DNA from: Neckera pumila
Lineage: Eukaryota > Streptophyta > Bryopsida > Hypnales > Neckeraceae
DNA length: 64,000 nucleotides
Assembly: GCA_963969595.1 (NCBI GenBank)
Contig: OZ018415.1
Location: forward strand, 4,216,001-4,280,000
Reading direction: 5' to 3'
Positions 34,561 to 48,484 of this stretch are shown piece by piece (the stretch's first letter is position 1; each line of letters opens with the position of its first letter). The position numbers were made by a program, and so were the translations under genes. The notes beneath the pieces were generated by a model, which was not told where the DNA came from, searched no databases, and was given only the letters and a program-made list of their open reading frames with translations.

Positions 34561-35890
34561 GCCTATGGCATTATCTTCTTTTTTGTAATAGTTGATCTCA
34601 TTTTCGATAGCTGTCCCTCCTATTCCGGCTGCCCAACCAATTACATTCAAATTCTCATCCATGATGGGATGAAACTGATTCCTTTGAATTTGGATGTCTA
34701 TGACCTTATTTGTCATAAACCAAACATCTCCTTCTTTTTGGCTTCACCGTAACTGTAATAGAATTTAAACCTTCATAGTGGGAAGAGGTGATAGAGGCAT
34801 AGAGTGTTTCCGGGTGAAGAGAATGGGTTAGAAGGGTTGGGTCAGGGCGGTTCTGTATGGGTATAAGATTTTGAAATGCTTGCCTATGTTGCCACAATTT
34901 CTTGGGAATGATAAATGAGTGAATGGGCTTTCCAGTGATAAGGAACCCAATCCCATTGTAGTCAAGTTTTTGGCGCACCCTTGTGCCATATGTGAAAATT
35001 ATATTATTCTAGGAAAGTATAGTTTGTTTAAGTTCTCAGAAGTGATCCTTCCAAGAGAGTCAGTAAGCTACCCCTAGCCAACTAAATTGCTTTAAAATAT
35101 TCACTTCATAATGATCTGTTACAGTAATTTCTTAGAGGAATGACCATAGACATTTGCTTCTCACAACGACTTACTTTGACAATGCAGGTATTCCTTATGT
35201 CATCAGTAGTTACTCCGTTGCTGTGATGGTAGATATTTATTGTGGGGCAAGAAAGTGTCCCGTGGTCATTACGTGACCACGGACAGCGTTATCTGACCAC
35301 AATAGGTGTGTTTATCTTCATTATCGGGATTTAGGGTATATGTATCTTGTTTGAATGCACTTATTTACGCATCCACAAACTACAGGCGGGTGTCACAGAT
35401 TATTATTTCTTCCAGAACCTGACATTCATTGCCTTTTGATACATGGCTACAGCGTTAGACCGAAATATATGAGCCATTCACCATTGATATTGATGTCATT
35501 GAAACAAATAATCTTGATTTCCTGGTGGCTTGGTATAAGCTCTATACGCGTAATTTCAAATTTGAATAAGGTTGGCATTTATTTCACCGTTATTATGTAT
35601 ATGACAATGGTCAGTGAACCATAATTTATCAAACTATAGCCTTCATCACTGAATAAACTAGTTTTGATTCAGTTCTCCTCTTTTTTTCCTACTATCCCTT
35701 GTTGATATAAATCTTATTTCCATGTAGTCTACTCTTCTGCAGAAATGAGGTTCATGATGACTGCAGTAGGTTCGGTTGCCTGTCAAGAGGGGTCTGTGGA
35801 AGATGTGACGATGTGATATTCTTGTCTATTATCTTGTAGCATTCTGAATCATATATTGTTGATTCATAAGGTCCATTCAGTCCCGGTCCA
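34561..35890. other. Spacer before MULE remnant, no gene recognised
   Basis: Moderate base composition with short conflicting open frames on both strands. It may contain the decayed 5' region of the MULE element that follows, but no terminal inverted repeats were found. Confidence 0.4.
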
Positions 35891-35896
35891 GTTGGG

Positions 35897-38800
35897 ATGG
35901 CGGACTTTGAGGACATGGTTGTTGTCAGGGCAAACGGTAAAGGATTACCCTTGATTTTTAAGGTCGGTACAAATGGATTGGCAAGTATCTCTGCATTTCG
36001 CTTGAGTCTTAGATTTTAGTTTACAGCAAATTAGAGCCATATTGACGAAGACATATTTGATTGCAACTTAGGGATACTTACGCACACTATAGGACAGGTA
36101 CCTGCTTTGGTTGACGAAGACATTCGTTGGAAATTGAAGCGAGGAAAGTATAGGGCGTACGGGGTCCCAAGACACGAGCATGACACTTCGACAGACGAAC
36201 TAACACCCCGTCGGTCTTCCTCATTGTCCTTTAAGACGCCTCCTCATATTCATATCAAGATAGAACCAAGTCCTATGAATGTCATTGTCCTTAGTTTTGA
36301 TTCAGATGCCAACTCTCTTGAACCTCTCTTGAGTACTGAGACTATCTCTTCGGTAACAACATTCCCTCCCCTTAGTAGTCAGAAGTCACCAGCAATTGAG
36401 ATCGAGAATGACCTCCCAAGATCTATAATGTCGGTCATTCACTGTTTGAGAGGTTTACGGGGCTTGAAGGGCTGTAGGAATGTGCTGTCAAAACTTGACT
36501 ATGACCTGATTTGCATTTAGAGAGTGACCGACTTGCCTCCAAGTTTTAATGGCGACCTCATATTCAAGTTACCGGCACTAGAGAGTGGATACTCTCCCTC
36601 TCATGCGAGGCAAATGATTGAGATGGATAAAAGATATGACGGGCATGTTTGGTCTAAAACCGTCACGATAAACATTACTAATCGTTTGGGATTGTTGTTT
36701 TGTACTTCCGTTTGTGTAGAGCATCTTAGATGCAAGAATGAAAATTGCGAATTCCTCAGTCGGGTTCACCGCACCAAAACTGTGAATGAATTGGAATAGG
36801 AAGGACTCTGTCCAGCAGCGCTTGATGTCGGGCAATTGCACCCTCTAGGGTCCTCCTTAGTTTGTAAAGTCTGTAAGGAACCTCCGAGTTGTATTGCAAG
36901 TTGTGCTATGCGAGTATACTATGTCGTCGGCAACAGCAAGATGACCCGGGCATTTGTACATCTCGGCACTTATGAGCATCCCGTGAAGGAGGGAGAACTG
37001 AAAGACATGAAGGACCTTACTCGGTCTCTTATTGGGCAGCAGATGGAGAAGACACCGATTGCGACGAATTCTTCCATCGTCCTAGAGGCTACAAAAGAGT
37101 TGCTTGGCGACCTTCTCTTACGTTCTGATGGGATGTTGCCAAAGTCTATGGACTTTGCTGAGCTAGTACCGGTACCAGACAAGTGCAAGTACTTCAGCTC
37201 TCCAAGTATTCGAAACGAGGTAACTTTTTTTTAAGTATTTGAGGAGATATGGGGTCATCAATAGCATTACTAAATTGAGGGGTTCGAGTACTTTGGCATT
37301 CATTTAGGAGAGCAAATTCCCCGGTCAAGGGACTAATAGCTGATAAAATATTTGTGTTGAAGATGTCCGAAGTAGGTCCGGGAAGTGGAGTGGACTTAGT
37401 AAAGCGCATGCAAATGGGCGGTGACTTGCAAGATGCATAGATAATGTTTGATCATGTAAAACGTGTTAAAGACTAGACTACCATGGCGTGCCATGTCTAT
37501 GACTCTTTATACTATCGAGTTATGACAATCGCTATATGCAACATGCAATTTGAAGATTGTGCAGCCCATATTCTATTCTGGCGAAATTTGAATTCCGTTC
37601 TTCAAAGACACGATGTACCTAAGATGCAGTTTAAGGGATTCATGGCCGACAGTGCTCAAGCTAACTGGAATGCTGTGAGGATGATTTACGGATCGGGGGA
37701 CATTAGCTTGCCAATGGGCAACCGGGAAAAAACTTGCCTCTTTCATTGGACTCAATTGATGGAGAAGCATACAAAGGCTGATATTTGCGGTGACTTACAA
37801 GACCAACATTGGCACCTCTGCAAACAATACAAAAACGTTGTTTTGCCGGAGGAATCTGAAACTTGTTACTTGACAATCAATGCTTGGTAGCTATCGGTGG
37901 GTGCTACAACGGAAGAAGGCTTGCATTGATTGGAGTTGTGGCTCTCATTCTGGCATTTCCGATATCGGCAATGGGGCGGCTTCATACAACTTGTAAGTCT
38001 CTTTTCTCTTAGACTTATTCAATCACATTCAAACTTATAATCGATTAAAATTATTTGGGGGTCTATTTTCTAATATGCTAATGTCGGTTCAAACCATTAT
38101 ACTAGCCACTTTAAAATGCATCTATGAAAAATCATAAGACTTGGTGCTTGAAATAATGGACAAGGCAGAGTTTCGTGATCCAATCATCAGAATTACTTGT
38201 GTCTAGGATAGAACATTTGTTTAGGAATCTATGCTTAGTTTGCCAGGCAAAAGGATTATCTCAGGGCCAAGACACATTTTTCGGAGGCTTTCAGAATGAA
38301 TTTCATGTTATGCTGCATTATGATAGTTGGGAGCACTGGATCATCAATTGTGGAACTTATGCCTGGAAAGTGGACTTCCAATTGGTCTATCCGGGTCTAT
38401 AAAATAGCAATGTTTGGCTTTGTCATGGCCTCTTTCTGGAACTATCTACGCAAGTAGTGTGGAATGGTCATATATAAGGGTTGATGTTCATAGTAAACCA
38501 CCATACAAGAAACCCAATAACCGCATTCCTTTTTGTAGTTCTTTCTAGCACTATTATTGGCATGTTTTTTTCTAAGATTGATGGCAATTTTACCTTCTTC
38601 TTGCAGAATCTCAGTGAAACCAAGTTGGCAGAAATGCCTTTGTGCAACCTGGCAGAGACGGTACACAATAAGTAACAACAATCTGGTAATCATGGTAACA
38701 ACTTGTACATAGCCACTGTTGATGACTCTATAAGAGCTTTCATGCAAATGGTTAGGTATTACCAATATCTTAAAGGAAATGAACCAGGGACAGGACCTGG

Positions 38801-40076
38801 GAAGGAAGAGCTATTACTCCGAGTCGCTCAACGATCGGCTGTGCAAACCGGAAATCCAAAGGTCCTCAGCCAAGCTATATCTAGTGTCTCAGGTGTTGAA
38901 GAATTTGTGAACAGAGAGCTTCATTTGGAAGGTGAAGAAATATTTGGATCCCCAAAGAGGAAGGCGGACATGCCATTGAGATGCGAGCATGGTTCACATA
39001 GACCGGATAAGGTTAAATTCTCCTATCCTTGCATCCAAACAAGATTGTGTAGAGCCTCTTCAAGTGTTCTCCATTTAAACACAATTGCCAAGGACTTGCC
39101 GCACAGGGAAGAAGCAGACATCATGTTTGGAAGCGATGGAGACTGAAGAGAATCTAGGACAAGGGAGAACCAAATGGTCTTCACATGCGACAGCAATTGA
39201 AGAAAGTGATTGTGACGAAAAGGATTGGCATATAGCAAGACTTCCGAAAGCATCTGCAAAGGCTTGCTTTGCACTACAAGCAATATCCAAGAAGAAGTGC
39301 ATCGCCAAGATTGGTCAGAACAACGTTGCCACAGCAGCACCACTTATACAGGTATGATGGTCAATTACAAAAAGAACCAGAATGATAGGATGGAGTTCTT
39401 CTTTTGCAACGACGACATTGAAAGGTATGTGAAGGGAGCCAAAAGAAAATGGGTGTTGTCCCGTCCACCCATTCCATCTATTTGGCCAGTGAAAAAAGGG
39501 CACTGCTCTGTCCAAAGTTGAAATTCTAGCTTTGGAAGTTGCTGGCTTTTGACTTCCACAGCGAGAATTGATTTCACCACGGAGACCATTTGGCGGAGAG
39601 GCAGGTATAGATTTAGTTTCTACCTACCCTATTCCCTCCTCTGTAGATGACCACCCCAAAATTCGAGCAGGAAAATTGATTTGCTGGAATCCAAAAGCCC
39701 CTTCCACAAAACAAGCAAATAATTGTGCTTCTGCCATGACTCTAAATGCTCGCATTCATCAAGTGACCATGGTACCACACTTGGTTTTGGCTGCGTAGTT
39801 TGTTTGAATTTAGGGATGGAGCCAAAGACTCAACAATATATGCTTTCAATTTCTTTGTTTTCAAACTGCAGTTGCCTTTACTTCAAAGAAATGGCAACAA
39901 AAGCATTGGAGAAGCGAGGACAATGGGCGAATTGCAAGCATTTATATTTTGTTTTCACAGTCATTTGCAACCTCCAGTCTACAGAAGATGTCTTCATTCA
40001 TTCTTTGAGTTTTAGCTTTAATGAAGTCAAGCAAGTGCTTCTCAGTGGAATACTAAATAACTTAGATTTGAACTAG
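35897..40076 (+). pseudogene. Decayed MULE-type transposase with SWIM finger
   Basis: Successive fragments in shifting frames read as one protein. They are an N-terminal part from MADFEDMVV (35897) and VDEDIRWKLKRGKYRAYG (36107); a Cys/His zinc-binding region (CKNENC..., CKVCKEPPSC) at 36740-36960; and a DDE nuclease with D1 in ACHVYDS (about 37490) and D2 in FKGFMADSAQANWNA (about 37630), followed by the MULE Cys-His pair in TCLFHWTQLMEKHT. Further on come a WKVDF...FGFVMASFWNYLRK-like stretch (about 38360-38450) and a C-terminal CSC...NCKH SWIM motif (about 39870-39945). Stops at 36518, 36797, 37232, 37438 and 37888 plus frameshifts make it non-functional. The domain order is that of plant MULE transposases; the exact family name cannot be given. 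Confidence 0.75.
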
Positions 40077-40539
40077 AGGTGGGTTCTTCAATGTAGCACC
40101 TCTTCATGTGATCTACTTTATTCGAAACTAAAGTGATAGTGAGACTAAAAGGGCCACTACTACCATTTCAAATTGACCACTAAGATTATAAAGTACTTTG
40201 TGCTTTTACAGTTTCTTTGTACTAGCTTTTGCTATATAGGAGATCCATTTTCTGGCATGTGGTGTTGAACTTTTCCATTTCATACTGTTGTAGTCGCAAG
40301 TATTTTGGTGCTTACCCTAAAGCCTTTGAACTCCAAAATGACACCCTATGACTTAAATCATGTAATGCAATGTGAAAGCACAACCACCCTATATGATCTG
40401 AGGACACCCTAAAACCGCGGTCATAGGCTCTGAAAAAAAGAGGTCACCAAATCTAGAAATATTGGACATTCTTTTATATTCATTCTCTTAATTTCCTTAA
40501 CATGTTCTTCTCGTATTAGCTTTGCATTCATATTTCCTT

Positions 40540-40850
40540 CATCCTCATCCAACTTTTTCATCCACATTGTTCATTACACCCTAAACCAACATTTTTCATC
40601 CAATTATTGAAGCTTTCATCTACTTTCATCCACTGTCATCCACTATCATCCACAGTCACCAACATTTTCATGGATTTATTCTATCTACTTTCATCTGCAA
40701 ATTCATCCATTTGTCCATCCACTTTCATCCATTGTTATATGTACTTTCATCCATTTCAGCTATCCACATTCATCCACTTTCATCCATTCTAGGCATCCAC
40801 ATTCATCCACATTTCTACATTCATCTAAATATTTTCCATCTGTCATGTCC
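40540..40850. repeat. Degenerate TTTCATCCAC/TCATCCACAT array
   Basis: More than fifteen copies of a roughly 10-12-base word built on TTCATCCAC lie head to tail with gaps. This is too irregular to be a recent minisatellite. It lies between the MULE and CACTA remnants, where subterminal repeats of the CACTA element would be expected. Confidence 0.65.
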
Positions 40851-41467
40851 AATTTTTTTGCAAAAATTTTCAAAGTCTATGCTCCCCGCTCCCCAATCGC
40901 CGCTCGCTGCTCCCCGCTCACGTGCTAGCAACGCTTTGATTTTCGGCATAGACTCATAGGATGTAGTACGGCTGAATATTATTATGTCATTGTCTAATTT
41001 ACCATTTTTGTTGAACTTTCTGAAATTGGATTTGCAAAATTGTGATGCGCAATTCTAAATTTATAATTGTAGACCACAACTTACAATTATGCGTCCTTGA
41101 ACACATGTTGTATTTTTTTGTGGATCATGCGTGGCATCCAGAGTCATTCACAGATGCTTCATTTTAGTTTAAAAATAAATTAGGCCCGAAAAGCAGTACA
41201 GTATGTACAGCTTGTATTGTACGGGTAGAGATATCCTTATTGAAGCCGAATAAAAAGATTACTAGCATGTGATGGTAATTTATCATGTACTTGGGAGAAT
41301 TAAAAACCATTGTTAGATTTTTTTGTTCGATACAAAATAACCTACGCTTAGTTTTCTGTCTACTTGCTTTGGATATGCGACTTAGCCTGAGTTCATTGCA
41401 CTCAAAATTAGTCTAAGTAATAATTTCCAGTCTTTGATACCTCGAGAAATAAATTAAAAAAGCCCAG

Positions 41468-43260
41468 CTATAGGAATGGGCAAGAGAGATAGAGACTCTC
41501 GGAATGATGTTGGTGATCAATAGCCATTTGAGAATAATGCTCTGTTCCGGAAAGACTACTGTCTTGATCTAGACTCAGGAGCAGAAGAGTTTGAAAGGCA
41601 CGTGCACTTTCGACTGTTCGGAACACAAAAGATGTCGATGTCAAAGACGTCACGCATCTTCAAGCCGAGGACGTCATGGCAAAAACAATTGGGTCTACAG
41701 ACTCTATACAAGAAGGCAAGTCGGGGGGAACAAGCCACGTACAGACTGTAGAGAATTCGACAATTCCAAACGCTAGTAGCAAACGTAGGAAACCAATAAG
41801 TTTCGGGCCACTAGTAGAGAAATTCGATCGAGAGTATGCAACAATTTGTAGACAATATGAAATTGTACCCAAGAAAAATGACTCCTACAAATGTGGAGAA
41901 GACGGCATGTGTTTGGAAGAAAAAACATTCAATTCAGAGAAGAAGAACTTCTCTCTGCCGGACCTCCTAGATAGGCGTTTAAATTAAATTTGTGTACTCT
42001 TGAAGTCGGTTGCTGTCTTCATATTCCGTTTGTTGTCCATGCTAGGCAATTAATGTTATATCAGTCACTGTTCACTACCAATGGACATTCCTATTGTATT
42101 CCAGCGTTGACAATTTCTCAATACCTTTGATGTTTATGAAACTAGTCCACAGACTTTGTATGTGTAATTTATATGATGCTCTTGTCTTCATCTGGTTTTT
42201 GTGTTTTTTAGTTTCTTTGACTACTCTTCATGTCATGTTTGTGGATTTCTATGTTTCAATTGCTGCCGACTAGAATGTCGGCATAGATTAACCTTGCAGG
42301 ATATGAGAAATTGTACTTTTTCGGTTCCCTCATTGAATAGGAGAGATCCGACTATGGGCGTATGTGTACTCTTGAATTCATAAAATATTTTTGTAATTGA
42401 CAGTGCGGCAAAATGAATTCAGAAATTTAATCATTGTCTCCTCTGTACTCATGCAGGCTGCTTTTTGAGGATAGTCCTGTGCGGTATTACGGCCACCTAC
42501 CGTCTACTTTAGTATGATTTTACAGTAAGTTTTTGTGCTTCCTCAAGTCTTCAAAAACAATGAGGCCGCGGCATTTGGGAGCTACTTACCACATAGAAAG
42601 GGCAATAGTGTTCAAGTTGGGGCTTCCAGAGTATCCTTGTGCATGCGTATACTGCCATACAGGGAGGATTCGGAACACCCAACTTGTGGCAAGGCATCAC
42701 AGAATTTACAAGAGGGATCCTTACCTCCCTCATCCAGTGATGGGAAGCGATGCTCATTGTTTGTATAGGAGTCAGTACTTTCATTTCTTCTTAGAGATGT
42801 GATTCTTGCATTCTCCCTCTGAGAGTCAGGTTGGATGACTGCAATAATGCAAAGTACATTGCATCTTATTTTGTGTCATATGGGAGATGGTTCCACATCT
42901 AATTCAAGAGTGACAGATTGTATGCAATGCCCAATCCTCAGGCCTCGGCACCTTTGTCATTTAGTTGCTCAGAGACTTTTTTTAAATTATTCATTTGGTG
43001 GTTTACAAAAAAAAGATTGCAGACAGTTGACGGTAGAAACATGTGAGGACCCGTGGACGTGCCAGAAGCGGGGGAGGAAGCTTACGCTTGGAGGAGAACT
43101 GGGGAGCAGGAACCTGGTTTTGTGTGGCCCGAACGCACTCAAGTGGAAGTAGACGACATGGTTTGAGACACCTTCACTCGTGCTGATGACATCCACGACG
43201 AGGTGCAGGGAGGACCTTAGTCTCCTAGAGAAAACCAACCTGCACATGAAGAGGATCCAG
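41468..43260 (+). pseudogene. Probable 5' part of the CACTA element
   Basis: A 103-codon frame (41676-41984) rich in charged residues has no recognised domain. At 42540-42800, EYPCACVYCHTGRIRNTQ...HHRIYKRDPYLP resembles the Cys-rich transposase-associated domain found at the N-terminus of plant TNP2-type proteins. Stops and shifts follow before the main exon at 43266. Its assignment to the CACTA element rests on position and this one motif. Confidence 0.45.
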
Positions 43261-43265
43261 TTGAC

Positions 43266-46200
43266 ATGGATGAGCTACTACAGGAGTCAACACAATTGTT
43301 GTACAAAGGTTGTGGCATAAATCGATTGCAAATGGGCATTGTCATGATGAACATGATAAATTTATACGGGGTGTCGCAAACCTTCCTCGATGAATTGCTT
43401 CGCTTCCTGAGTGCAGACGTACTTCCACAGGCCAATAGCTTACTACAAACCGCGTATGAGATGAAGAGGATGGTAATGAAGATGGACCTAGAGCATGAAG
43501 TGATCCATTGCTGTGGAATTGGTCATGTCCTGTATGAAGGTCCGGAAAATGAGGACGTCGATCACTGCCCAGAATGCGGAGTGTCTCGATATGTAGATGG
43601 GTTTGACAGTATCCCACGGAAAGTTCTACAATATTTTCCCATCATCCCACGCTTGAGACATCTATATCGGTGTCCCGAAGTTGCAACACTGATGAGATGG
43701 CATGCCACAAACAAGTCTGATGATGGCATGATGCGCTCAGTAATTAACAATGCGCAATGGGCAGCAGTGCATGCAATAGATCCCAGTTTCACAGGGGAGG
43801 AACGAAATGTGTACATGGGACTGGTGGCGGATGGCATGAATCCATTTGGGAACTAGAGCACGAATTATTCAATGTGGCCAATGTTGTTGGTTTTGTTCAA
43901 CCTTCCACTATGGCTTTTGACACGGAAGTTTTTCATTTTGTTGGTTTTACTTATACCTGGAGAGAAGGCCCCCAGTCCAAAGGGATTTGACGTCTTCTTG
44001 GGTCCGTTAGTACGCGATCTTCTGAAGTTGTGGCAGGGAGTTCCAGCTCCGGACTGTTTACGGCCTGTGGGACAAAGAAACTTCACGATGAGGGCCATTT
44101 TACTGTGCTTAATTAACGACTTTCTAGCCTATGGTTTGATGTCAAGCCAGCAAACAATAGGGTACAAGGGGTGCCCCTCGTGCATGACCGAGACAACAAC
44201 AGGTTACTCTGCAACATTGAAGAAAATGGTGTACCTAAGAGCACGTCGGTGGCTCCCAGAAGAGCATTGTTTTTGCAGGGCTAGATTGGCATTTGATGGC
44301 GATTAGGAGTGGCGTCCACCACCCGAAAGACTATCTGGGAGGGACATACTTTGAATGGGCAAAGAGCGGGCGGCATACCTCAATGACGGTGGAGAAAAGA
44401 ACAGTCCAAACAATCCAGTGAAATCTCATGGTGTGAAGCATGTGAGCTGTCTCTTTCAACTACCATATTGGATGGTAAGTGATTTGCCTATCTAGGACGT
44501 TTTAGAAGTTGTGAATTTGAGTCTCACCTGATGTCTTCAATCAATATGAGTCTATTGGTCTTCAAAGTGACTAAACAGTGATGTGAATGGCGGAAGTCTT
44601 AGAAGTTGAACAAGTTGAACAGTCATTGACTTCACTTGCAAATTGGTAAGGTAGGTCTCAGTGGCAGATGAGGAACTAGTATTGTGGAGAGTATGGAGAC
44701 ATGTGAAGTAATGAAGTTCAACGTGATCTTTGAAGTTGTCATTGAAATCAACCGTGTGTCTTATTCCTCCATGTCAAAAAAAGTAGCGTAATCCGTAGAG
44801 AAATACCAATAGGCAGTTTACGTTCATGTGGTGTGGTATAGTATATAAACAATATTTAATATATGGCAGTGCAATTTTGAACGGGGAGGAGCATGGTAAA
44901 GAGTTATTTAAACTAAAGAATGAGAGAAGTATTATTTGGGGCATTAGTCTTCAATTTCACTCTGTCAATTTACGAATTAGTGTTTTCTGCAAATTGATAT
45001 TCTTCTCTGTGGACAAAATGGCAATTCAGGATCTTCCTTTGCGGCACTTGCTCAATCCCATACATTGTGAAAAAAATGCTTGCGAGAATATTGTGAAAAC
45101 ATTAATGGAAGAGAAGGATTCTGCAGCTACACAAGTTGACATGGAACAACGCGGAATCCGTCCTCAATTGTGGTTGTTTTACAAGGCTAGGAACAATGAC
45201 CGCTTGTGGATACTTGATGCCCCTTATGTTTTGTCGAAGAAGGACAAGCAGGAATTCCTTTCGACATTGAAGAGTATCAAGACTCCATCCAGATATGTGT
45301 CGACACTACACAAGCGTATAATAGAGGGGAAGCTCAAGGGATTGAAGTCCCATGATTACCATGTATTGCTTCAGCAAATACTTCCTATGTGCCTCAGGAA
45401 TGTTGGGAACGAAAGAGTTGTGGATGCGGTCATGAGAGTCAGCCGGGTCTTTCAGAGACTATGTGGCAAAGTAATTAATCCCAAAACACAATTGCAGCAA
45501 ATCGAAGATGTAGCAGAGACGTTGTCCATGTTAGAGAAGGAATCACTCCCTTCCTTTTTTGACATCATGGTGCACCTTATCGTTCATTTAGTGGAAGAGC
45601 TTTTTATTTGTGGCCCGGTGCACACAAGGTGGATGTATCCCTACAAGAGGTACTTCAAAGGTTTGAAAGTGTTTGTAAAAAACTTGGCAAAACCAGAAGG
45701 AAGTATAGCACAAGGATACCAAGTAGAAGAAGCTTTGGGCTTTGTAACCGAATACATGTCCAACTATTCTCCAACTTCCAGATGGGTGTGGGATAGCAAA
45801 GAAGACCCGACCATGACGGACGAGATAGTAGAGGACAAAAGGAAGCCCCGAATTCTGTCAGAGCAGCTTCAGAATTGGATCTATGACTTTGTCCTCAATA
45901 ATGCTATCCAGCTAGAACCATATCGTCAGTAAGTTACTGGGATTTCTTGTCTTTTTTTATGTAAATTTTGGTAAGGGGTGATTGCAAGAAACACTTGTCC
46001 TTTTTTTGTCCCCTTGCCCTTAGATGGGTGGTTTTTTGCTCATAACTTTTGCATGGTTTGTCCATTTGGCTTAAAATTTGGAAAAAAGGTACAAGTGGTA
46101 GTTACAGACATTGAATAATTTTTTGAAATTTTTTGAAATTAGTTTACGATTTTTAAATTGCCCCCGATTGAGTGTCTATTTTGGCCATTTTGGAAGGTTT

Positions 46201-48481
46201 TAGTCCTATTTCTGACTCAAAAATGCAAATTTGAAGCCACAAATTGGACATGTTGGACGTCTACTAACATTACAAGGATTGATGATGAATTTTTATGAAA
46301 ATAACATGTCAGTTGTCCACATGGGGTCAAAGTGATCTTCCTTTGCACGAAGGTTACGAAAAGGGAAAAATTTTCCTACACTAATTTTTTGGTGCAATGT
46401 GAGCACAATCTTCTCTAGCAAAATGGATTTTTTTTATTTATTATTTGAGTCCTTTTTTTAATTATTAAAAAAAAAAGGTGCACAAACCCCTTTTCTGCTA
46501 TTTTCTACTCCCAGTGGCTTCTATAATACTTTGCAGCAGTCTATAGTACTGCATAGTACTACATAGTATTGAATCGACAGTTGAGATCTTCAGGGGTGCT
46601 GCGGAAGCATAATACTACATAGTACTACATAGTACTACATAGTACTGCCAGTCCTATGGCAAAAAACTGTGTTTTGAGCCAAAAATGTGAAGTGTTTCTT
46701 GCAATCACCCTAAGGGTAGCTCATATTATGTTTGTCCATGTACGTATTCTGTACCGCATGTGTCAAGTCAGTAGTTGTTATTATGTGATAATTTTAATTA
46801 GTGGATGTGAACTGAATAGTGGTATGGGGTAGGAATATGAAGTGAACGGCAGGCCCAATAAGAATTGAAGGTATTCCTTGCAGCGTGAACGAACATATTT
46901 CTGGCGAACAACTTCAAAGAATGCAGGTGGTGAATGAAGTTAAAATGAAATTGTCATTGTAGTTTTCCAGTAGTAGCGGCCGTCCTATCAGTTTGAGTGT
47001 GTTTACGGGCTGGGATTTGTTGATAGCAGAGATTGTTTAAAGTTGTTTATGTATCACAGTGCCCAATGGTGGTATGTTACTCTGAATTAGAACAATGAAT
47101 ATGAATTCAATGCATTTTAATGATGGGAATGTAAGCAGACATTAGATCACAGGGAAGAAAAAGGGAAGGAATGAAGATGGACTAGGTTTTCAGTTCTCTA
47201 GGCGAGGAGCAGAAACGGAGTTGATTGATTATTTAGTGTAAGCATGATATTCATAAAAATTTAGTCCATAATGAGAAAGTGAGGACATGTATCCAGATGT
47301 GTGTGAATGAATGATGATGGGGCGACATATTAGATTTCCAGAGGAACTAGATGAGGTTCTATGTAATGACAAGTGATGGCTAATGAATGGAAGGGGTGGA
47401 GGGCACTTTACTAATTGCAGGGAAGGTATTTTTTCAAGTGTCTTCTTCATTGAGGTGTGAGAAAAGTAAAAGGTCTGCCTAAATCTTCCCGTCAAACAGT
47501 AGGCACGCCTTATGGTAAATTGGTTTCTTTGTAGTCTTGTTTCCTTTGAGCTCCATATTTTGCCCTTGAATTTGACAATGAAAACAATATTGTTGTTGTT
47601 GCAGGCGATACCAGGAATATCATGAGCATATCGAAGGAGAACGTCTAGAATTTTGAAGAAGAAATCCTTGTCGAAGGGGACATAGAGTTCTTCCCTTTCC
47701 TCCCAATCTGCAAGAGGCTATGAAGTTTGATGAGTGGCTGGAGAAATATGTCTCAGAGAAGTTAGAGTCTAATGCTGGTGAGGTGGAGGTCGATGTTCAA
47801 TGTCTGTATAGACCTCTGAAGCAGGTGGTGACAAAGTATCAATTGATGTGGGCCTTTCGCAACCATCTTTGTGTTGCTAGTGTTGAGCAAAATCTTCAAA
47901 CATGCGATTCCGGAGTGGTAGCAACTTTTACCCAACCGTGTAGGTCTGGTTTGCAAGACAGAAATCTCGTGATGGCAAACCTAGAGTGAAGAGTTACATG
48001 AGATCGTGGAGGTCAATTACAATGGTCTCTGCGTAATTGTACTTCTATGCAATTGGATGAAGGCCAACTACGGAGGCAACAACGCCACAGTCAAGAAGGA
48101 TAAATGGGGCTTCTCATTGGCAAACTTTAACTCCATCCAGCTATTTGGTCCTGAATCTTTTGCAATTCCAATGCACATTGACCAGGTTTATTTTGCAAAT
48201 GCTTGAGATGAACTAGGTTGGAAGGTTATTTTGCGTAAGGAGGTAAGAGGGCGCAAAGTATATGGAAGCCTAGGTGCTTTAGATGGTCCACTTTTTGAGA
48301 TGGGAGAAGATGACGACCATGAGGAACTCCGTGCACCGGAGCGTGTAGCAGAGGAGAACCTGGGAAGAGCTGAGACAAGTAGAATCGTACTTGAGGAGGA
48401 GGCGCTGTTGCTTCCAGAGGATTGGAATTTAGAAGACCGAGACTTAGGCGAGTCAGGTTCATCTTCCGATGAAGAACAGTG
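43266..48481 (+). pseudogene. Decayed CACTA (En/Spm) TNP2-like transposase
   Basis: The first exon (43266-44474) contains LYKGC, HCPECGVSRY, KVLQYFPIIPRLRHLY, LMRWHA and GMNPFGN. After a stop it continues with MWPMLLVLFNLPLWLL, ILLCLINDFLAYG and GYKGCPSC, all typical of TNP2. In-frame stops lie at 43857, 44304 and about 44350. A donor WM|GTAAGT (44475) and acceptor TTCAG|GATC (45029) bound an intron, so the open sequence at 44826-45029 is read-through. Exon 45030-45928 carries DLPLRHLLNPIHCEKNAC and the DUF4218 domain (SHDYHVLLQQILPMCLR, FFDIMVHLIVHLVEEL). A second intron (45929-47604) holds a Harbinger MITE. The last exon (47605-48481) has the DUF4216 region and an acidic tail, with stops and frameshifts. 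CACTA termini were not found. Confidence 0.8.
45975..46710. mobile_element. PIF/Harbinger-type MITE in the CACTA intron
   Basis: Left end GGGGTGATTGCAAGAAACAC and right end GTGTTTCTTGCAATCACCC are inverted repeats of about 21 bases with one extra G. TAA lies on both sides (45972-45974, 46711-46713), the duplication typical of PIF/Harbinger. The interior has a CATAGTACTA tandem cluster near 46530-46640 and no coding frame. Confidence 0.8.
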
Positions 48482-48484
48482 ACA

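Noticed and set aside
44826..45029. N-terminal part of the 368-codon frame
   Set aside because: It is intron read-through. The TNP2 homology begins at the acceptor TTCAG|GATC (45029/45030).
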